Assembly (NCBI GenBank): GCA_037976565.1
Contig: CP137680.1
Span: forward strand, 1,029,252 to 1,093,251
Origin: Mesocentrotus franciscanus
Lineage: Eukaryota > Echinodermata > Echinoidea > Camarodonta > Strongylocentrotidae
DNA: 64,000 nucleotides
Direction of reading: 5' to 3'
Part shown: positions 54,031 to 64,000 of the stretch, piece after piece
Layout of the letters: every line of letters begins with the position of its first letter
How positions within the stretch are numbered: the first letter of the stretch is position 1
Position numbers and translations under genes: made by a program
The notes under the pieces: generated by a model
The model's database searches: none
The model's input: only the letters and a program-made list of their open reading frames with translations
Told to the model about the DNA's origin: nothing

Positions 54031-55149
54031 AATATTAGTATTAGGTCTACATACCGTATATAAAAATAGAGAGGCTACAATGAATTTCTACAAAGTTGTA
54101 TATTACAAAGTCTCGCATCATGATTCGTGTTCCACATCACCCCATACTTCCCCTACTGTAAAAAAATCAATATTCATCGAGAGCATAAAATCTTCTGCAA
54201 GGACAGATAAAGCAGTATTAAGTGTAGGGCAATTTTTTACCCTGGGCTTGCCTCGGTTATACTACTTCTGTCACCATTCATACAAAAAGTTGACCAGTCT
54301 ACACCCTTATTCTTCCCTGGAAATACAGGCCTTGTCCCTTTCTAACAATAAATTCAACTTTGAACCATTTCCTGATTGGGCATTTGTGTGAGCTTTCACA
54401 CTAACGTCACAATTATAAACACATTTTCCACTTAGTTTTATCATACCTAGACAACAGTGCTTAACAATTCAGATTATAGATAAAATCTCGGCATACATGA
54501 GCAGATGATGGTCATTTTGGCACCAAGTTGAAACAAAAGCTACTGAGACAAATACTGGTATGTGCTCATCATCAAAGATGTAGGCCTAATTTCTCATTCA
54601 TGCAAAAACTATGCATTCCATAAATTAGAGAAGTGTGTGGGCGTGTATTTGGGTATGTGTGACCCAGATTCATTTTCAACCTAGGCAAATATTTCTAACA
54701 GAAAGAACAGCAATGGGGAACCTTGATCCTTTCAATGTATTTATTTGTCCGATGTAAGTTCAACATGGATATTTGTTTCGCTCACATGTGAAATAAAGGC
54801 TGAGACATAGTTTACAATGATGATAATCAGGATACAAAATATTGATACATTTTGGTGATGACAAAATATAATCATACTTAATATTGATTTTCGTTTGGTT
54901 ATGGCTTGTTTCGTTACCTTAATTTACACAATTTAGCTGTTTAAACTTATTTTCTTTCTTCAGATTTTTTAAAAGAATATGTGCACACTTTTCTTGAACT
55001 GACATCCATCAATTTTTCCCAAATAATTTAAGAAAGAAAGAGTCATTATCAGTCATTGTCCAGCGGAAACTCCGGTTTTCAAGCATCTTGCCGTAGACTT
55101 GTATACATCATATATCTTAACCACTTTAATTATGCTAATACCAAGACTC
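54031..55149. other. No gene recognised; collinear with copy A
   Basis: Matches about 6186-7310 base for base over long stretches. No coding signal. Confidence 0.6.
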
Positions 55150-55740
55150 TTAACATACTTGTGGCAACGGTCTTACTCTGCACTTTTTATCAACAACCTG
55201 ATTCGACTTGTAAATATTTTTTTTCAATATAAACTTTCAAAAGATAATTTTACCAATGATGCACAAAAGAGTATTAAAAAAACATAGGATCCCCATTACT
55301 TTCTCCTCAATTCTTACAACTGTCAATATCTTGCCGCAACGACAAACTATTCATATAAAAAGATGGTGCACTCAATACCATTTTTTGTACATCGAAATTA
55401 CAAGGGAATATATATTTTCCATCAACACCAACCAATCAAAACAGACTTTCGAGCCAATGTTTTTCTCCCCATAAAGTAATCGCTTCATTCACATTAATCT
55501 TTGAGTCTTTGGTGGTTTGAAAGTTTTTAACTTTAAATTGTTCGTAAATTAACATCTTTTGTAAAAATTGTAACATCATCCGCAAAAATAACATGTCTAA
55601 TTTTATTTTTTCACAGATTTAATCCCTAGAAACTCGTATCCTTCCTGATCACGTTCGCCAAAGTCTCAATTACTAACATAAATAAATAAGGCGACAGAGG
55701 ATCACCTCGTTTCATCATCTTTTGCATGAATTCGAATGAA
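55150..55740 (-). pseudogene. L1/Tx1-like LINE RT fragment, copy B
   Basis: Counterpart of 7205-7880. The RGDPLSPYLFMLVIETL stretch is kept (about 55715-55660), while the FADD box region has extra bases (CCGCAAAAATAACATG) that destroy it. More decayed than copy A. A possible poly(A) signal for the galactosyltransferase lies inside it (AATAAA on the minus strand, 55602-55607). Confidence 0.65.
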
Positions 55741-55806
55741 GTATCACATCGTCAAACCATCGTACAGCTTCTCCTACGTCAGATCTTCCTGGAGAGGCAA
55801 ACTTCG

Positions 55807-56895
55807 CTACAAGTTGTGAATATTCTTGTATCTATGTTCAATTGCTCTCCAGGTCTTCATTGGGTGATTATTTCCAGTCTCCATAAACGCATAGTGGTCT
55901 CGAGCTTTCAACGGAGCCATTGGTTTCTCATGTTTATGTCTAGTCTGAAACCAAGATTTTATATTTTTCATCTCCACCCCTAATGTCTGTAAAAGCATAC
56001 CACAATAGACATCGTCCCAGGGTATCGGTGCAGCCATCTTCTGAGAGGCACGATAGAGATGACGGGCGACATCTCTGGAGACGATATACGCGTATCCTCG
56101 AGGAAAAGGAGGCCATGACTTCTCCGAATAGAATTCATATGGAGTATACCACTTGTCCCCAGGATCCCGATGAACTTGCCAGCCTATTGCAGGCTCGGCT
56201 AACACAAACTTTGAACGAAACGTATTTGCTTCGAGATCGTTGACGAGGTTAACGATGTCCACAATGACATCGTCATCTGTTGACATTACATAATAACTAT
56301 TGTTACAGAATGTGGATGCCCATTTGGCAGCCATAATGAGTTTAATGGTTAGATTGTGGTAGCTATCAATAAAGTCCTCTTGTAGAATATCCCCGTGAAT
56401 ATCAGCCTCATTTTGGAGCTGGGCTTGCAGAGTTGAATCATATTCCCCGGAGATTCCTGCAAGAAATACAATCTTCGCAGAAACATTGTACTTAACCACT
56501 CCCTCACCATATGTTTCTCTGATGATATTCCTCCGTTTTACACTACCCACTCTTGTCTTTATGAGGATAAGCAATGTGACGTTTTCCGATTTCTTGCATC
56601 CGTTCTCCGGGTTTATGAGATAGCGATACTCATGCTGGTCTAATTTGGATTCCCATTGAACATTCTGTCTCCAACCAAGCAGTTTATCTTTATCACTAGG
56701 AGCCTTTGATATGCGAGAGTTATTGTTGTCAGCTTCATGCAGAGTAATATTAACTTCATGTAGATTTTTTTCCACTTCAGAATGCGTTTCGATCAGAGTA
56801 ATCTTTTGCAACGCTGAATACCTGTAGTAATAGAGAAAGATAAATGCAGAATACACTAACAAAATGCAGAAGAATATCCTCTTTATGGATGCCAT
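55807..56895 (-). CDS. Beta-1,3-galactosyltransferase-like, GT31 family
   Basis: Intact 362-residue protein. I chose the MASIKRIFF start because it puts a type II signal anchor at residues 6-24 and is the start kept in copy A; an in-frame ATG 34 codons upstream would add a second hydrophobic stretch. Residues 25-100 are a Golgi stem. Catalytic landmarks are RRNIIRETYG (121-130), EDFIDSYHNLT (173-183), STDDDV with the metal-binding DDD (207-209), FPRGYAYIVSRD (264-275) and WDDVYCG (293-299). Sequons are at N49, N58, N105, N137, N181 and N198. The family transfers galactose or N-acetylhexosamine from UDP-sugar in beta-1,3 linkage in the Golgi lumen; acceptor and exact sugar cannot be told. Single exon, as is common in the family. 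Confidence 0.92.
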   Translation of the reverse strand: MASIKRIFFCILLVYSAFIFLYYYRYSALQKITLIETHSEVEKNLHEVNITLHEADNNNSRISKAPSDKDKLLGWRQNVQWESKLDQHEYRYLINPENGCKKSENVTLLILIKTRVGSVKRRNIIRETYGEGVVKYNVSAKIVFLAGISGEYDSTLQAQLQNEADIHGDILQEDFIDSYHNLTIKLIMAAKWASTFCNNSYYVMSTDDDVIVDIVNLVNDLEANTFRSKFVLAEPAIGWQVHRDPGDKWYTPYEFYSEKSWPPFPRGYAYIVSRDVARHLYRASQKMAAPIPWDDVYCGMLLQTLGVEMKNIKSWFQTRHKHEKPMAPLKARDHYAFMETGNNHPMKTWRAIEHRYKNIHNL

Positions 56896-57295
56896 GTTGA
56901 CGAGAGACGAATGATGAGATGATACAATAGGTCGAAAGAACGTACTGGAATGAAGGTAGGCGACAGTAAATATGATATAGCCAGAGTCCCGATTCACTGA
57001 ACTATTTCAATCTTTTATGAAACATATAATAACAGAGCTAACATTAACAACAGGCGTGCGGCTAGACTAACAGATCTACAATGTGTATATTTACTTCACC
57101 ATCCACATACAGCCGTAGGTATTCACGGCCATTTAATTTATGACAATTCTGCCAAATAAATATATTTGCGTGTATTCAATTAAGCATAATTTAGCCCTGC
57201 CTTCCTATTCGATAGTTCAAATTCATGATCTGTGCATTCAAATTCGCATTTTAGTCAGTCCGATTGACATGTTTCTCTTTCAAATTCATGTGTAA
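56896..57295. other. 5' flank of the intact galactosyltransferase
   Basis: Collinear with 9066-9595 in part. It presumably includes the promoter; no clear core-promoter motif is visible. Confidence 0.5.
57288..57295. repeat. Target-site duplication of hAT MITE (left)
   Basis: ATGTGTAA, repeated at 57603-57610; single in copy A at 9588-9595. Confidence 0.95.
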
Positions 57296-57602
57296 CAGGG
57301 GCGGATCCAGCCGGCGGCAAGGGAGGGGGCCTAAAAAGGGGCCCACTTTGAAAATCGTGCCGGTCGATTTTTCGCTCAGTGGGGGTAGTGAGCAAAAAAA
57401 GGGTAATTTTTTCCATCACCACCCCTCTTGGGCGCCAGGGGTAGTGAGCACAATTTTTTTGGCAACCGAAAAAATTTTCCTACGGAAGGGTTATTTTTTC
57501 TCCACCGCCACCCCTTGGGCGCCAGGAGGGGGCCCAACTTCTTTTTTCAAAAAAGGGTGTTTTCACCTGTTTTTTCTAGGACCCCCCCTGGATCCGCCAC
57601 TG
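57296..57602. mobile_element. hAT MITE, 307 bp
   Basis: Termini CAGGGGCGGATCCAGCCGG and CCCTGGATCCGCCACTG, 8-bp duplications of ATGTGTAA, and an interior of direct repeats (TGGGCGCCAGGGG, TTTTTTCCATCACCACCCC). The frames across it are spurious. Copy A has the empty site, so the insertion is younger than the duplication. Solitary ends of the same family occur at 33144 and 5505. Confidence 0.95.
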
Positions 57603-57937
57603 ATGTGTAATGTACGCTTTTCGTTAAATCTTCATTTAATTTAGCATGACACGACCACGTGATCACGTAATACTGACGTTCATATTAATTTTGGAGCAAC
57701 CAAGGTGAGCACTATCTTCGTTCATTAAAATTAATTACATTTTTCAAGCGAATTTCTTTTAGAAATACAAAGTGAGTTTTGCATATATTAAGTGTTATGT
57801 GTAATAACTATAGTATGGATTTTTTTCAAATTTGTCGGACTTTATACGTATGATTATTGAAATGAAGAGATAACAAAGTTCAAGGATATGCTATTGGTGT
57901 AGGGGCGGGGAGTCACGCGGAAGACTAAACTCTATTG

Positions 57938-58653
57938 CACGGGTTCTTAAACTTTTTCCTTGACCGTCCAGTTGTGGTTTCCATGAAAACTATAAGTCCG
58001 AAACATGGGATGCCATTCGTCCAAAAATTCTTACGGTCAATCGTCCATTTCAACTAAAGTAGATGAACAAATGATTGCTGGAGAGCCGGCACGACTCAAA
58101 CATTATTCAATTTTGTTTCAGACTCAGACAATCTACTCCTTAAATTAAATGTAATGACACTTGTATACCAATGGAAATGAGGCTTGTGTTAGGTCTACAT
58201 CTGATCTAAGGAGAGTTGTCACAGTTACACAAAATAAACAGAGCATCCAGGGCGAGTGCTTCCACTCGTTAAAATAGAGTTTCCTGAAAAAGAACACCAC
58301 ATTTCCAATCATTACTATCATCATCAGCAGCACCATCATTATCATCTGATCATCATAATATCATATTTATCATCATCATCAGCAGCAGCAGCAACAGCAG
58401 CATTATCATATTCATTTCGATCATCATTAACATAACCACTCATAAATAAACACAATAGTGAAAAGCCAAATGCAATATGTTGGTCATATAGACAAAAAGG
58501 GTAATCTAGGAAGCAAAAAAAAAGAAAAAAAAGAAGAAGAAGCAGGGGAAGGCAACGCCTAACATGTCTGCAAAGCCTGAACAAATGGCAAGCAAAAATG
58601 AAATCAGCAACACCAGCTTTTTAAGAATAGCAGGTAATAGAGAGAAATGAAGG
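57938..58653. other. No gene recognised; ATC/GCA-rich part
   Basis: 58310-58440 is rich in ATC and CAGCAG triplets; a poly-A and AAGAAGAAG run lies at 58514-58540. The minus-strand frames here follow the triplet repeats. Confidence 0.5.
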
Positions 58654-58661
58654 GCCATGAC

Positions 58662-59996
58662 CACTGGCGTACTGATGGGGGGCTTGGTGGCAGTTGACCT
58701 CCCAATTTAAGTTCAAACGTGGTTTATTTCTAATTCGATACCGGTGATTACAAATGTTGCTGAAATGACATGATTTTCCGTTTTTTCCTTCTCATTTTTG
58801 CCCATTATGCCAGAAACGGAACTCCCGGGGGGCACTTTTCAAGTACCCCCAAAAAACACCCTTTTACATCCCTTTTCTAATAACTGTCCTTTTCCTCCCT
58901 TTTCATCTCTGGTGAGTACGTCTTTTCAGGTGCGAGAAATTCCCCCTTTCACCTCTGATATTTTTGCCCTTTTTTTACTTTGACTCGTGCCCCTTTTCCT
59001 TTTTAATAAGTGTACTTTTCCTTCGTACTAAGAACCCCCTTTCCTTTCTCTTAATTGCCACTTTTCACCTCTGGTATGTGCCAATTTTGTTTTCACACGT
59101 GCCCCTTTTCCTTTCTAAATAGTACCATATTTCCTTCGGATAAGTGCCCCTTTTCCTTTTTTATATGAGCCTCTCCCACTTTCCAAAATGCCCCTTTTAA
59201 CATCTGATAAATGCCCCTATTGAAATCTGATAGGTGCCCTTTTCCTTCAACAGATTCCCCATTTTCCTTCTCACAAGTGCCCTTTTTCATCTCTGTTGAG
59301 TACTTGAATGTCCCTTTTTAGGTGCAAGAAGTGCCATGTTCACCTCTGATAATTGCCCTTTTTACTTTGATACGAGCACCTTTTCTTTTCTAATAACTGT
59401 CCTTTTCCCTTTTGAAAAGTGCCTAATTTTCTTTTCTCCATAACATGCACCCCTAATTCATGGCGCCTAAGAGCCCCTTTTTTCTTTAATTATTCTCTAG
59501 AGCTCGCTCGCTCGCATTTATAGATGTTATAATTATGTTACTCATAACAGAACTTTTCGGTCTTTCTTCATTAGATTGTGCTTAATACTCAAAAGGGTTT
59601 ATTTTTTGTCTTCTTTTTAAGATGTAATTTTTCGCACTGGGACCTCACAAATCTTAAGCTCGTAATTAATTTACAGACCATCACACCCAACTGCGAAGTA
59701 TGTTGCTTAATTAAGCAGTATCTTGAACCACGTAAAGAAAGAAACAAATATTGATGTCATCCCTGGTAGTGTAATCACAATCATGACGATGTAGGGGTAT
59801 ATACCAATGTCTAAAAATGGTGTATGTTTTTTGGATGTTTCCCTTAGTAGGGGCACCTTTTTCCAGAAAGTGCCCTTTTTTGTTGGTGCGCCCCCCTATT
59901 TTGGAAGACGCTCCGCCGCCCCTGCATTATCATATGCTACTTGGTGGTGATGCAGATTTGTTCTGACCCCAAAAGTTTTTGCTCATTACGCCAACG
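58662..59996. mobile_element. hAT-type element, 1335 bp, carrying a minisatellite
   Basis: Termini CACTGGCGTACTGATG and GCTCATTACGCCAACG, with 8-bp duplications GCCATGAC (58654-58661 and 59997-60004). The interior is, in order, a 110-base segment also seen at 3800-3925, the GGGGCACTT minisatellite in inverted orientation (58830-59470), and the complement of 1320-1800 (59400-59840). This shows that the minisatellite arrays scattered through the window are internal parts of one transposon family. No transposase frame. Confidence 0.9.
58830..59470 (-). repeat. GGGGCACTT minisatellite inside the hAT-type element
   Basis: About 22-25 imperfect AAGTGCCCCTTTTCCTTTC units. Confidence 0.9.
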
Positions 59997-60027
59997 GCCA
60001 TGACCGCAGATGCCTATAACAGACCTG

Positions 60028-60160
60028 GGATTTCACTAACATTGCCCAGCGATTAATCGCCTAACCCATCGTCCACGGGCGATAGGTTCGCCGAGGTAAT
60101 TACGATGGGTTGAAGCCCTTACGAAGGGTTAGCGATGCATCGCAAGCGTTAGTGAAATCC
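60028..60160. mobile_element. 133-bp foldback MITE-like element
   Basis: GGATTTCACTAAC at the left and GTTAGTGAAATCC at the right are exact complements. Subterminal GCGATTAATCGC and GCGATGCATCGC hairpins, and CCCATCGT/ACGATGGG, give further symmetry. I see no clear target duplication. Confidence 0.8.
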
Positions 60161-60295
60161 TCCCTGGCCCTTGATGATTGTTCAAAGTTTATTCACTCGC
60201 TTGAGTCTCAAGAGCTTTTGGTGTAACGATCAATTATTCCATGAAAATTCGTATTTCCAGTCCCTACGTTTAGAGGGGAGCTAATTATGGAAGTC
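60161..60295. other. No gene recognised
   Basis: Short AT-rich spacer. Confidence 0.5.
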
Positions 60296-60552
60296 TATTA
60301 AATGATACTTTATTCTACTTACACTGGTTTACCACTGCATCTACACAGTTCTCTATTTTTGGCCACCAAATGGGTCACAATACCTTAAGAGGTCGAGTCT
60401 AATTAGAGTCTTGGCCCTAGGGAGTTAAATCTATTAAACGGTACTTTATCCTTTATACACTGGTATACCACTGCATTTATACAGTTCTCTATTTTTGGTC
60501 ACCGTATGGTTCACAATAACAAGCCTAATGAAGGTTAGGTCCTAGGGAGTTA
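60296..60552 (+). repeat. Two tandem units of about 128 bases
   Basis: ATCTATTAAAcGgTACTTTA, TACCACTGCATcTA, CAGTTCTCTATTTTTGG and GGTCCTAGGGAGTTAAAT occur in order twice. Confidence 0.85.
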
Positions 60553-60900
60553 AATTTCAACCAGAACAATATGGCTTTAGGGGCAGAAAGACAAGAAATC
60601 AAGTAACTTGAGAAATCTAATGGAGAAATGCATAGAGTTCAAACAACTTGGTAACCGCGCTTTCTTTGTTTCATTAACTACTCCAAGGCGTTCGATTGTG
60701 TACGGCACATGCAGCTATGGAAAATAGGCCTAATGAAAGAAATTTGTTTCTCTGACCACTTGGCTGAACTGGTTGATTGGTAACCTATCATGGCCAAAAC
60801 GTCACCTTCAGACCAGATAGCGGAGACAGAGAACATTTCTCTATTGGCCAAGGTGTACGACAATGATGTATCTTGTCACCATACCTGTTCAATATAAACC
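60553..60900 (+). pseudogene. Decayed LINE reverse transcriptase fragment
   Basis: Plus-strand frames give RAFF-like FLCFINYSKAFDCVRHMQLW (60659-60718, the first RT aspartate block), then GQNVTFRPDSGDREHFSIGQ and GVRQ-stop-CILSPYLFNIN (60790-60900), i.e. the GVRQGC.LSP.LFN block with a stop in place of glycine. It is flanked by a tandem repeat on the left and family X on the right. Different from the CR1/Jockey copy at 46 kb and closer in style to elements with SKAFDCVRH. Confidence 0.75.
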
Positions 60901-61089
60901 CGTAAAAAAAAAGAGGTTGGGCTGGTCTACCATTAGGGAAGGGCCCTAAATAACAGGGAAAAAAAATCATTTAAGATTGTGCCTTTTCAGTTTTTGGCTC
61001 ATGGACTAATACTGCTAATATGTTGGAAATGCTATATACGGTACATGAACAGTATGTTTCCACTCCAAATGCGCATCCTGTAAAAAGAC

Positions 61090-61220
61090 ATCAATTCAAT
61101 TGGGATAACAAAATTGGGATAACAACATATATTATATGTTTAATTTATTTAAAAAAAGAGTTTCAATGGACAGAATTATGGTGTGTAAAAAAAATGAAAT
61201 AAGTTTTTATAACTGGATCA
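61090..61220 (+). repeat. Dispersed repeat family X, third copy
   Basis: GATAACAACATATATTATAT and GAGTTTCAATGGACAGAATT match 40850-40905. The 60-codon frame here is only the repeat. Confidence 0.75.
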
Positions 61221-62550
61221 GTGACGACTCATGACTCAGTTGAACTTGCAATATCCCGTTTGAATCGGATAGGTAGTATTTATTTATTCAATCTGTAACA
61301 GCAAAATCGAAAGGAGAAAACAGAACATTTACTCCTTTGTTCAAACCATTTCCATGAACATGAACATATACGACTAATATATCAGTCGTTTCAATTGAAG
61401 ACAAAATAGTAATATCTATAATCGTAAGAGTCATGCACCAAATTAGTTTAGTTTAGTGCTAGTTCAAATACCTGTCATAAGGCATAAATGCCAGCAAAGA
61501 ACTAGGTTAAGTTACTTTGTAAGAAATTCTATATTGTTCAGACATTTACTTTGTGACCCTGTTTTGGTTCCATGTGTAATAAATCAACAACTAAATTACT
61601 ATAACAAATATATCTATAGCTTTTAATATGTACTAATGTGCAGTACATGTACAAGAACGATGCACAAGAGTGTAACCACTTTCAATAAGTATACAAATAA
61701 TGACCCTTGTCAATTTATCTGTCTCCAACCCAGAGAAGTTAAACAACAAGATTATGACTTTGACCTATTTCACTTTTCACTTCACCTAAATGAAGTCATT
61801 TAACCAGTAAATATTGCCTTATGAATTAAACCTGTTCATAACAATATCCAAAAGAATGTATCCATTTCTAGTTATGTCTGACATAGACCACGCCCAGCGC
61901 AACTGGAATGCAATTTCAATTTGCATAAACTAACTTCAAATGATGTAAAAAGCAATACCCAATATAAACAGCAATTCATATAACATACATCCTCATATAT
62001 GCCAGTTAACATGAAATGCACAAATGCAATTCCCATTCATATTTCAATCAACTTTGCTTGAAGTTGATACATAAATTAAGCTTCACATAGATAACCATGT
62101 AACACGGTAACACCAACGCACACACATCAAAGTGAAAGTGCATGCACAATGACAGCGTACATCACGTATATAACTTAGGATTTTGTACCAACTGTTAAAT
62201 ACATGTAGCTCATAATTAGAGTTTATATTGTCCAAAGTTCTCATTCTCATAAACTCACTTCGTGGCAGGACATTGCGAGTTTCAGTTCGTTATTCTGCTT
62301 TCACAGACAGTAGAAAGTGGGCTGCTTGTAGTTCAACCCATCTTGCTTGCGGGCTTGCTTGTAGTGCAATAAATGGCGATGCCGTATAGCGAATACAATA
62401 CAATAAACATGCTAGCGGGTTTCTGGATTCTTGTAGTAAACGCATATCTTGTGGATAAATTACTGCGTCCTATATTTAACAAACAACAAAGAAAATCAGG
62501 AAAATCCTATCACATGAAAATTAAGGCGTCAATCAATCACTTGGCTAAAC
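61221..62550 (-). other. Probable 3' LTR of the BEL/Pao element plus flank
   Basis: On the minus strand a polypurine tract is followed at 62551 by TGTTTAGCCAAGTGATTG, which fits the TGTT start of BEL/Pao LTRs. The far LTR end cannot be placed without the 5' LTR, which lies outside the window. An AT-rich stretch with no coding frame fills the rest. Confidence 0.45.
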
Positions 62551-62551
62551 A

Positions 62552-62567
62552 TTCTCCCCCCCCCCCC
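62552..62567 (-). other. Polypurine tract of the BEL/Pao element
   Basis: Reads GGGGGGGGGGGGAGAA on the minus strand, directly before the LTR start and about 45 bases after the end of pol. Confidence 0.65.
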
Positions 62568-62611
62568 GATGAGGGCTCTTTCCTCATCAAACACATTGAA
62601 TTTATTGACAT

Positions 62612-63067
62612 TAATCTTCATAACCTTCTGCTGGGTATATCACAGCGATTTTGGTGATTGGTCGCGAATACTCTCCAAACTCTAATTTCACCTTGACGTT
62701 TCTAACGCTTCCATCAGAGCCTGGGTAAACTTGAATAACTCGGCCGATCTTCCACTTTCCGCGCACAGAATATCGGCTACCACGACGATGTCGTCTATGT
62801 GTACGTTTCTGCGATCAACATTCCACTTCTTACGTGGGGTTAGCAGTGGAAGGACATCTCTAGTCCACCGCTTTCAGAATGAGTTGACGATTCTCTGCAC
62901 AAACTCGAAGCGATGCCTGGGATTGCTGGTTTCTAGGAACGGTCCCTGCGGTACATCACGAGATGCTTGGCCCAGTAGCATATCGTCGGGACTCAGATAG
63001 CTGCCATCTACTCTTACTATCCCTTCTTTGTCTGTGAAGGGACTCAAAGTCTTGAAGTCGCCTTTCT
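62612..63067 (-). pseudogene. BEL/Pao integrase C-terminal part
   Basis: Minus-strand frames give SPDDMLLGQASRDVPQGPF, HRFEFVQRIVNSF (then a stop), KRWTRDVLPLLTPRKKWN, VDRRNVHIDDIVVVAD and, at the very end, ITKIAVIYPAEGYED and a stop. This is the C-terminal end of BEL/Pao integrase in the usual order. A stop and frame changes show decay. Confidence 0.85.
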
Positions 63068-64000
63068 CTACTCTACAACGGAGATCAGCTTGGGCCTCTT
63101 TGATCCCAAACCCCTTTGCAATCTGCTTCTCTTGTATAGAGTCAGGGTTTTTTCAACACCAACACAATCATCTCGATCTTGAACACCATTACCAGATCTG
63201 CTGTTTTGTGCAGCTTTGACTTTCTGCACAAATCTCAGGACATATGCAGTTAACCTGAGTAGTTTTCTCCAGCTGGAGAATTTCCTGACATCTATTACAT
63301 CTTGATGCTTAACTGCTGATATGAGGTGGACTCTTCGTCCTTCTACCTCAACTTCTGTTTCTGCAGGAATAGGCTTCTCTGGTGGCCACTCTTCCTCATG
63401 TCTGTTCAGGAACATAGGTCCCTTCTTCCTTCTTTCAGAGAGATTCATAGCAGACAGACCTCTGGAGACTTCATCAGCTGGATTGAGTTCTCCTGGGACA
63501 TGCTTCCATTCAGCAGGATCTGTTTGGCTTGTCTCTCCTTCTTTCTTACTCTCTCCTCTTAGAGACTCATTGCTCGTCCAGCCCTTCACTTTGAAGCCAC
63601 CCTTTTCCAGTACTTGGTCTATGTCGTTGGTTAGCTTCTCTGCTTCTTCCACAGATTTGACTGAATCACAGATGTCGACCATATTTACACTTTCTTTTAG
63701 CACTTGTGCAGCCTTGGCAAACCTTGATTCGGCTAATTCTGCTGTTAGCCTTCTAGCTAATCCATTCTTAACCAGCTCTTTCATTTGCTTGTCATAGGCA
63801 TCAGCATGTTCAGGATTTCGAGCTAGCCTTTTCGCTGTGGACTGCAGCACCTTCTCTGCCTGGGCTCGATTGTCAGGAAGCAGGTCAGGATCCTTCTTCC
63901 ACGGGTATGGGATCTCCCACTGGTTTCCCACCTGTTTGTTTGATTGTCTTATTATCTGCTCCTCCCTCTTTTCCTGTTCACTCAGAGGGCTAGGCTCACA
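63068..64000 (-). pseudogene. BEL/Pao pol, internally deleted, runs off the edge
   Basis: The open frame 63931-63068 gives the pre-RT segment (DNRAQAEKVLQSTAKRLARN, then MKELVKNGLARRLT), then jumps to the late RT (VNMVDICDSVKSVEEAEKLT, then EKGGFKVKGW), then to the region before integrase (EWKHVPGELNPADEVSRGLS, FLNRHEEEWP, KFSSWRKLLRLTAYVLRFV). The RT core and most of the RNase H are missing in two internal deletions, and the RT catalytic box reads MVDI where a double aspartate is expected. It cannot encode an active element on its own. More of pol and the 5' LTR should lie beyond 64000. Confidence 0.88.

Larger units (their letters stand above)
50942..57937 (+). repeat. Segmental duplication, copy B
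   Basis: Counterpart of 1-9935. It lacks the A-specific 98-1505 and 3773-5537 blocks, the long minisatellite and the 104-bp palindromes, and has its own additions: 51376-52600, two extra copies of a 245-335-bp module (53580-54030) and the hAT MITE 57296-57602. The left limit is at or before 50942. Confidence 0.9.

Noticed and set aside
53712..54391. 106- and 159-codon frames in copy B
   Set aside because: They run across the tandemly repeated module and are broken in copy A.
57264..57644. 126-codon frame
   Set aside because: It covers the hAT MITE and both its target duplications; it disappears at the empty site in copy A.
60678..60970. Minus-strand frames at the LINE fragment
   Set aside because: Shadows of the plus-strand RT fragment.

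Overview
The window is animal nuclear DNA: AT-rich, gene-poor, with spliced coding fragments and very dense transposon debris. There are no operons, no Shine-Dalgarno-led genes and no CRISPR. The mix (many hAT and TTAA-targeting MITEs, BEL/Pao, CR1/Jockey-like and L1/Tx1-like LINEs, tRNA-derived SINE sequence, degenerate GGGGCACTT minisatellites, long foldback elements) suggests a marine invertebrate deuterostome. A sea urchin or other echinoderm is my best guess, from general resemblance and not from any identified marker.

The main structure is a direct segmental duplication. Copy A (1 to about 9935) and copy B (about 50942 to 57937) align collinearly at high identity by eye, apart from transposons private to one copy. 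Each carries, on the minus strand, a single-exon beta-1,3-galactosyltransferase-like (GT31) gene. Copy B (55807-56895) is intact. Copy A (7952-9065) is broken by two one-base losses in T runs. Just left of copy B, on the plus strand, are two exons (49161-49212 and 49915-50115) that splice in frame into the C-terminus of a CD36/scavenger-receptor-B-like membrane protein. A possible alternative tail exon follows (50819-51038), and its last 97 bases reappear at positions 1-97. The duplicated unit may therefore have held the receptor's 3' end and the galactosyltransferase in convergent orientation.

Between the copies (10-49 kb) nearly everything recognisable is mobile DNA, and several insertions have empty sites elsewhere in the window. 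A 1.67-kb hAT element (15246-16910, TSD ACTATAAT) interrupts an L1/Tx1-like LINE whose uninterrupted copy lies at 19.25 kb. A 257-bp CCCGGG-ended MITE (30871-31127, TSD CTACCAAG) sits in one arm of a 4.1-kb foldback element (28294-32394) and is absent from the other arm. TTAA-flanked MITEs lie at 22646-23175, 33440-33965, 42303-42664 and 48464-48935, the last nested in another MITE copy. Two copies of a SAP-domain plus SGNH-like ORF lie at 18.6-19.2 and 39.7-40.4 kb. A dispersed repeat family (20.4-22.6 and 36.7-39.5 kb) contains a tRNA-Gly(CCC)-like sequence with A and B boxes and, in one copy, a T-run, plus repeated TGACGTCA and DR1-like motifs.

The right part (58-64 kb) holds two more hAT-type elements (57296-57602 and 58662-59996), a decayed LINE RT fragment (60.55-60.9 kb) and, at the edge, an internally deleted BEL/Pao pol on the minus strand with its polypurine tract and the start of a 3' LTR (62551). 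The only likely working host genes are the copy-B galactosyltransferase and the partial CD36-like gene.
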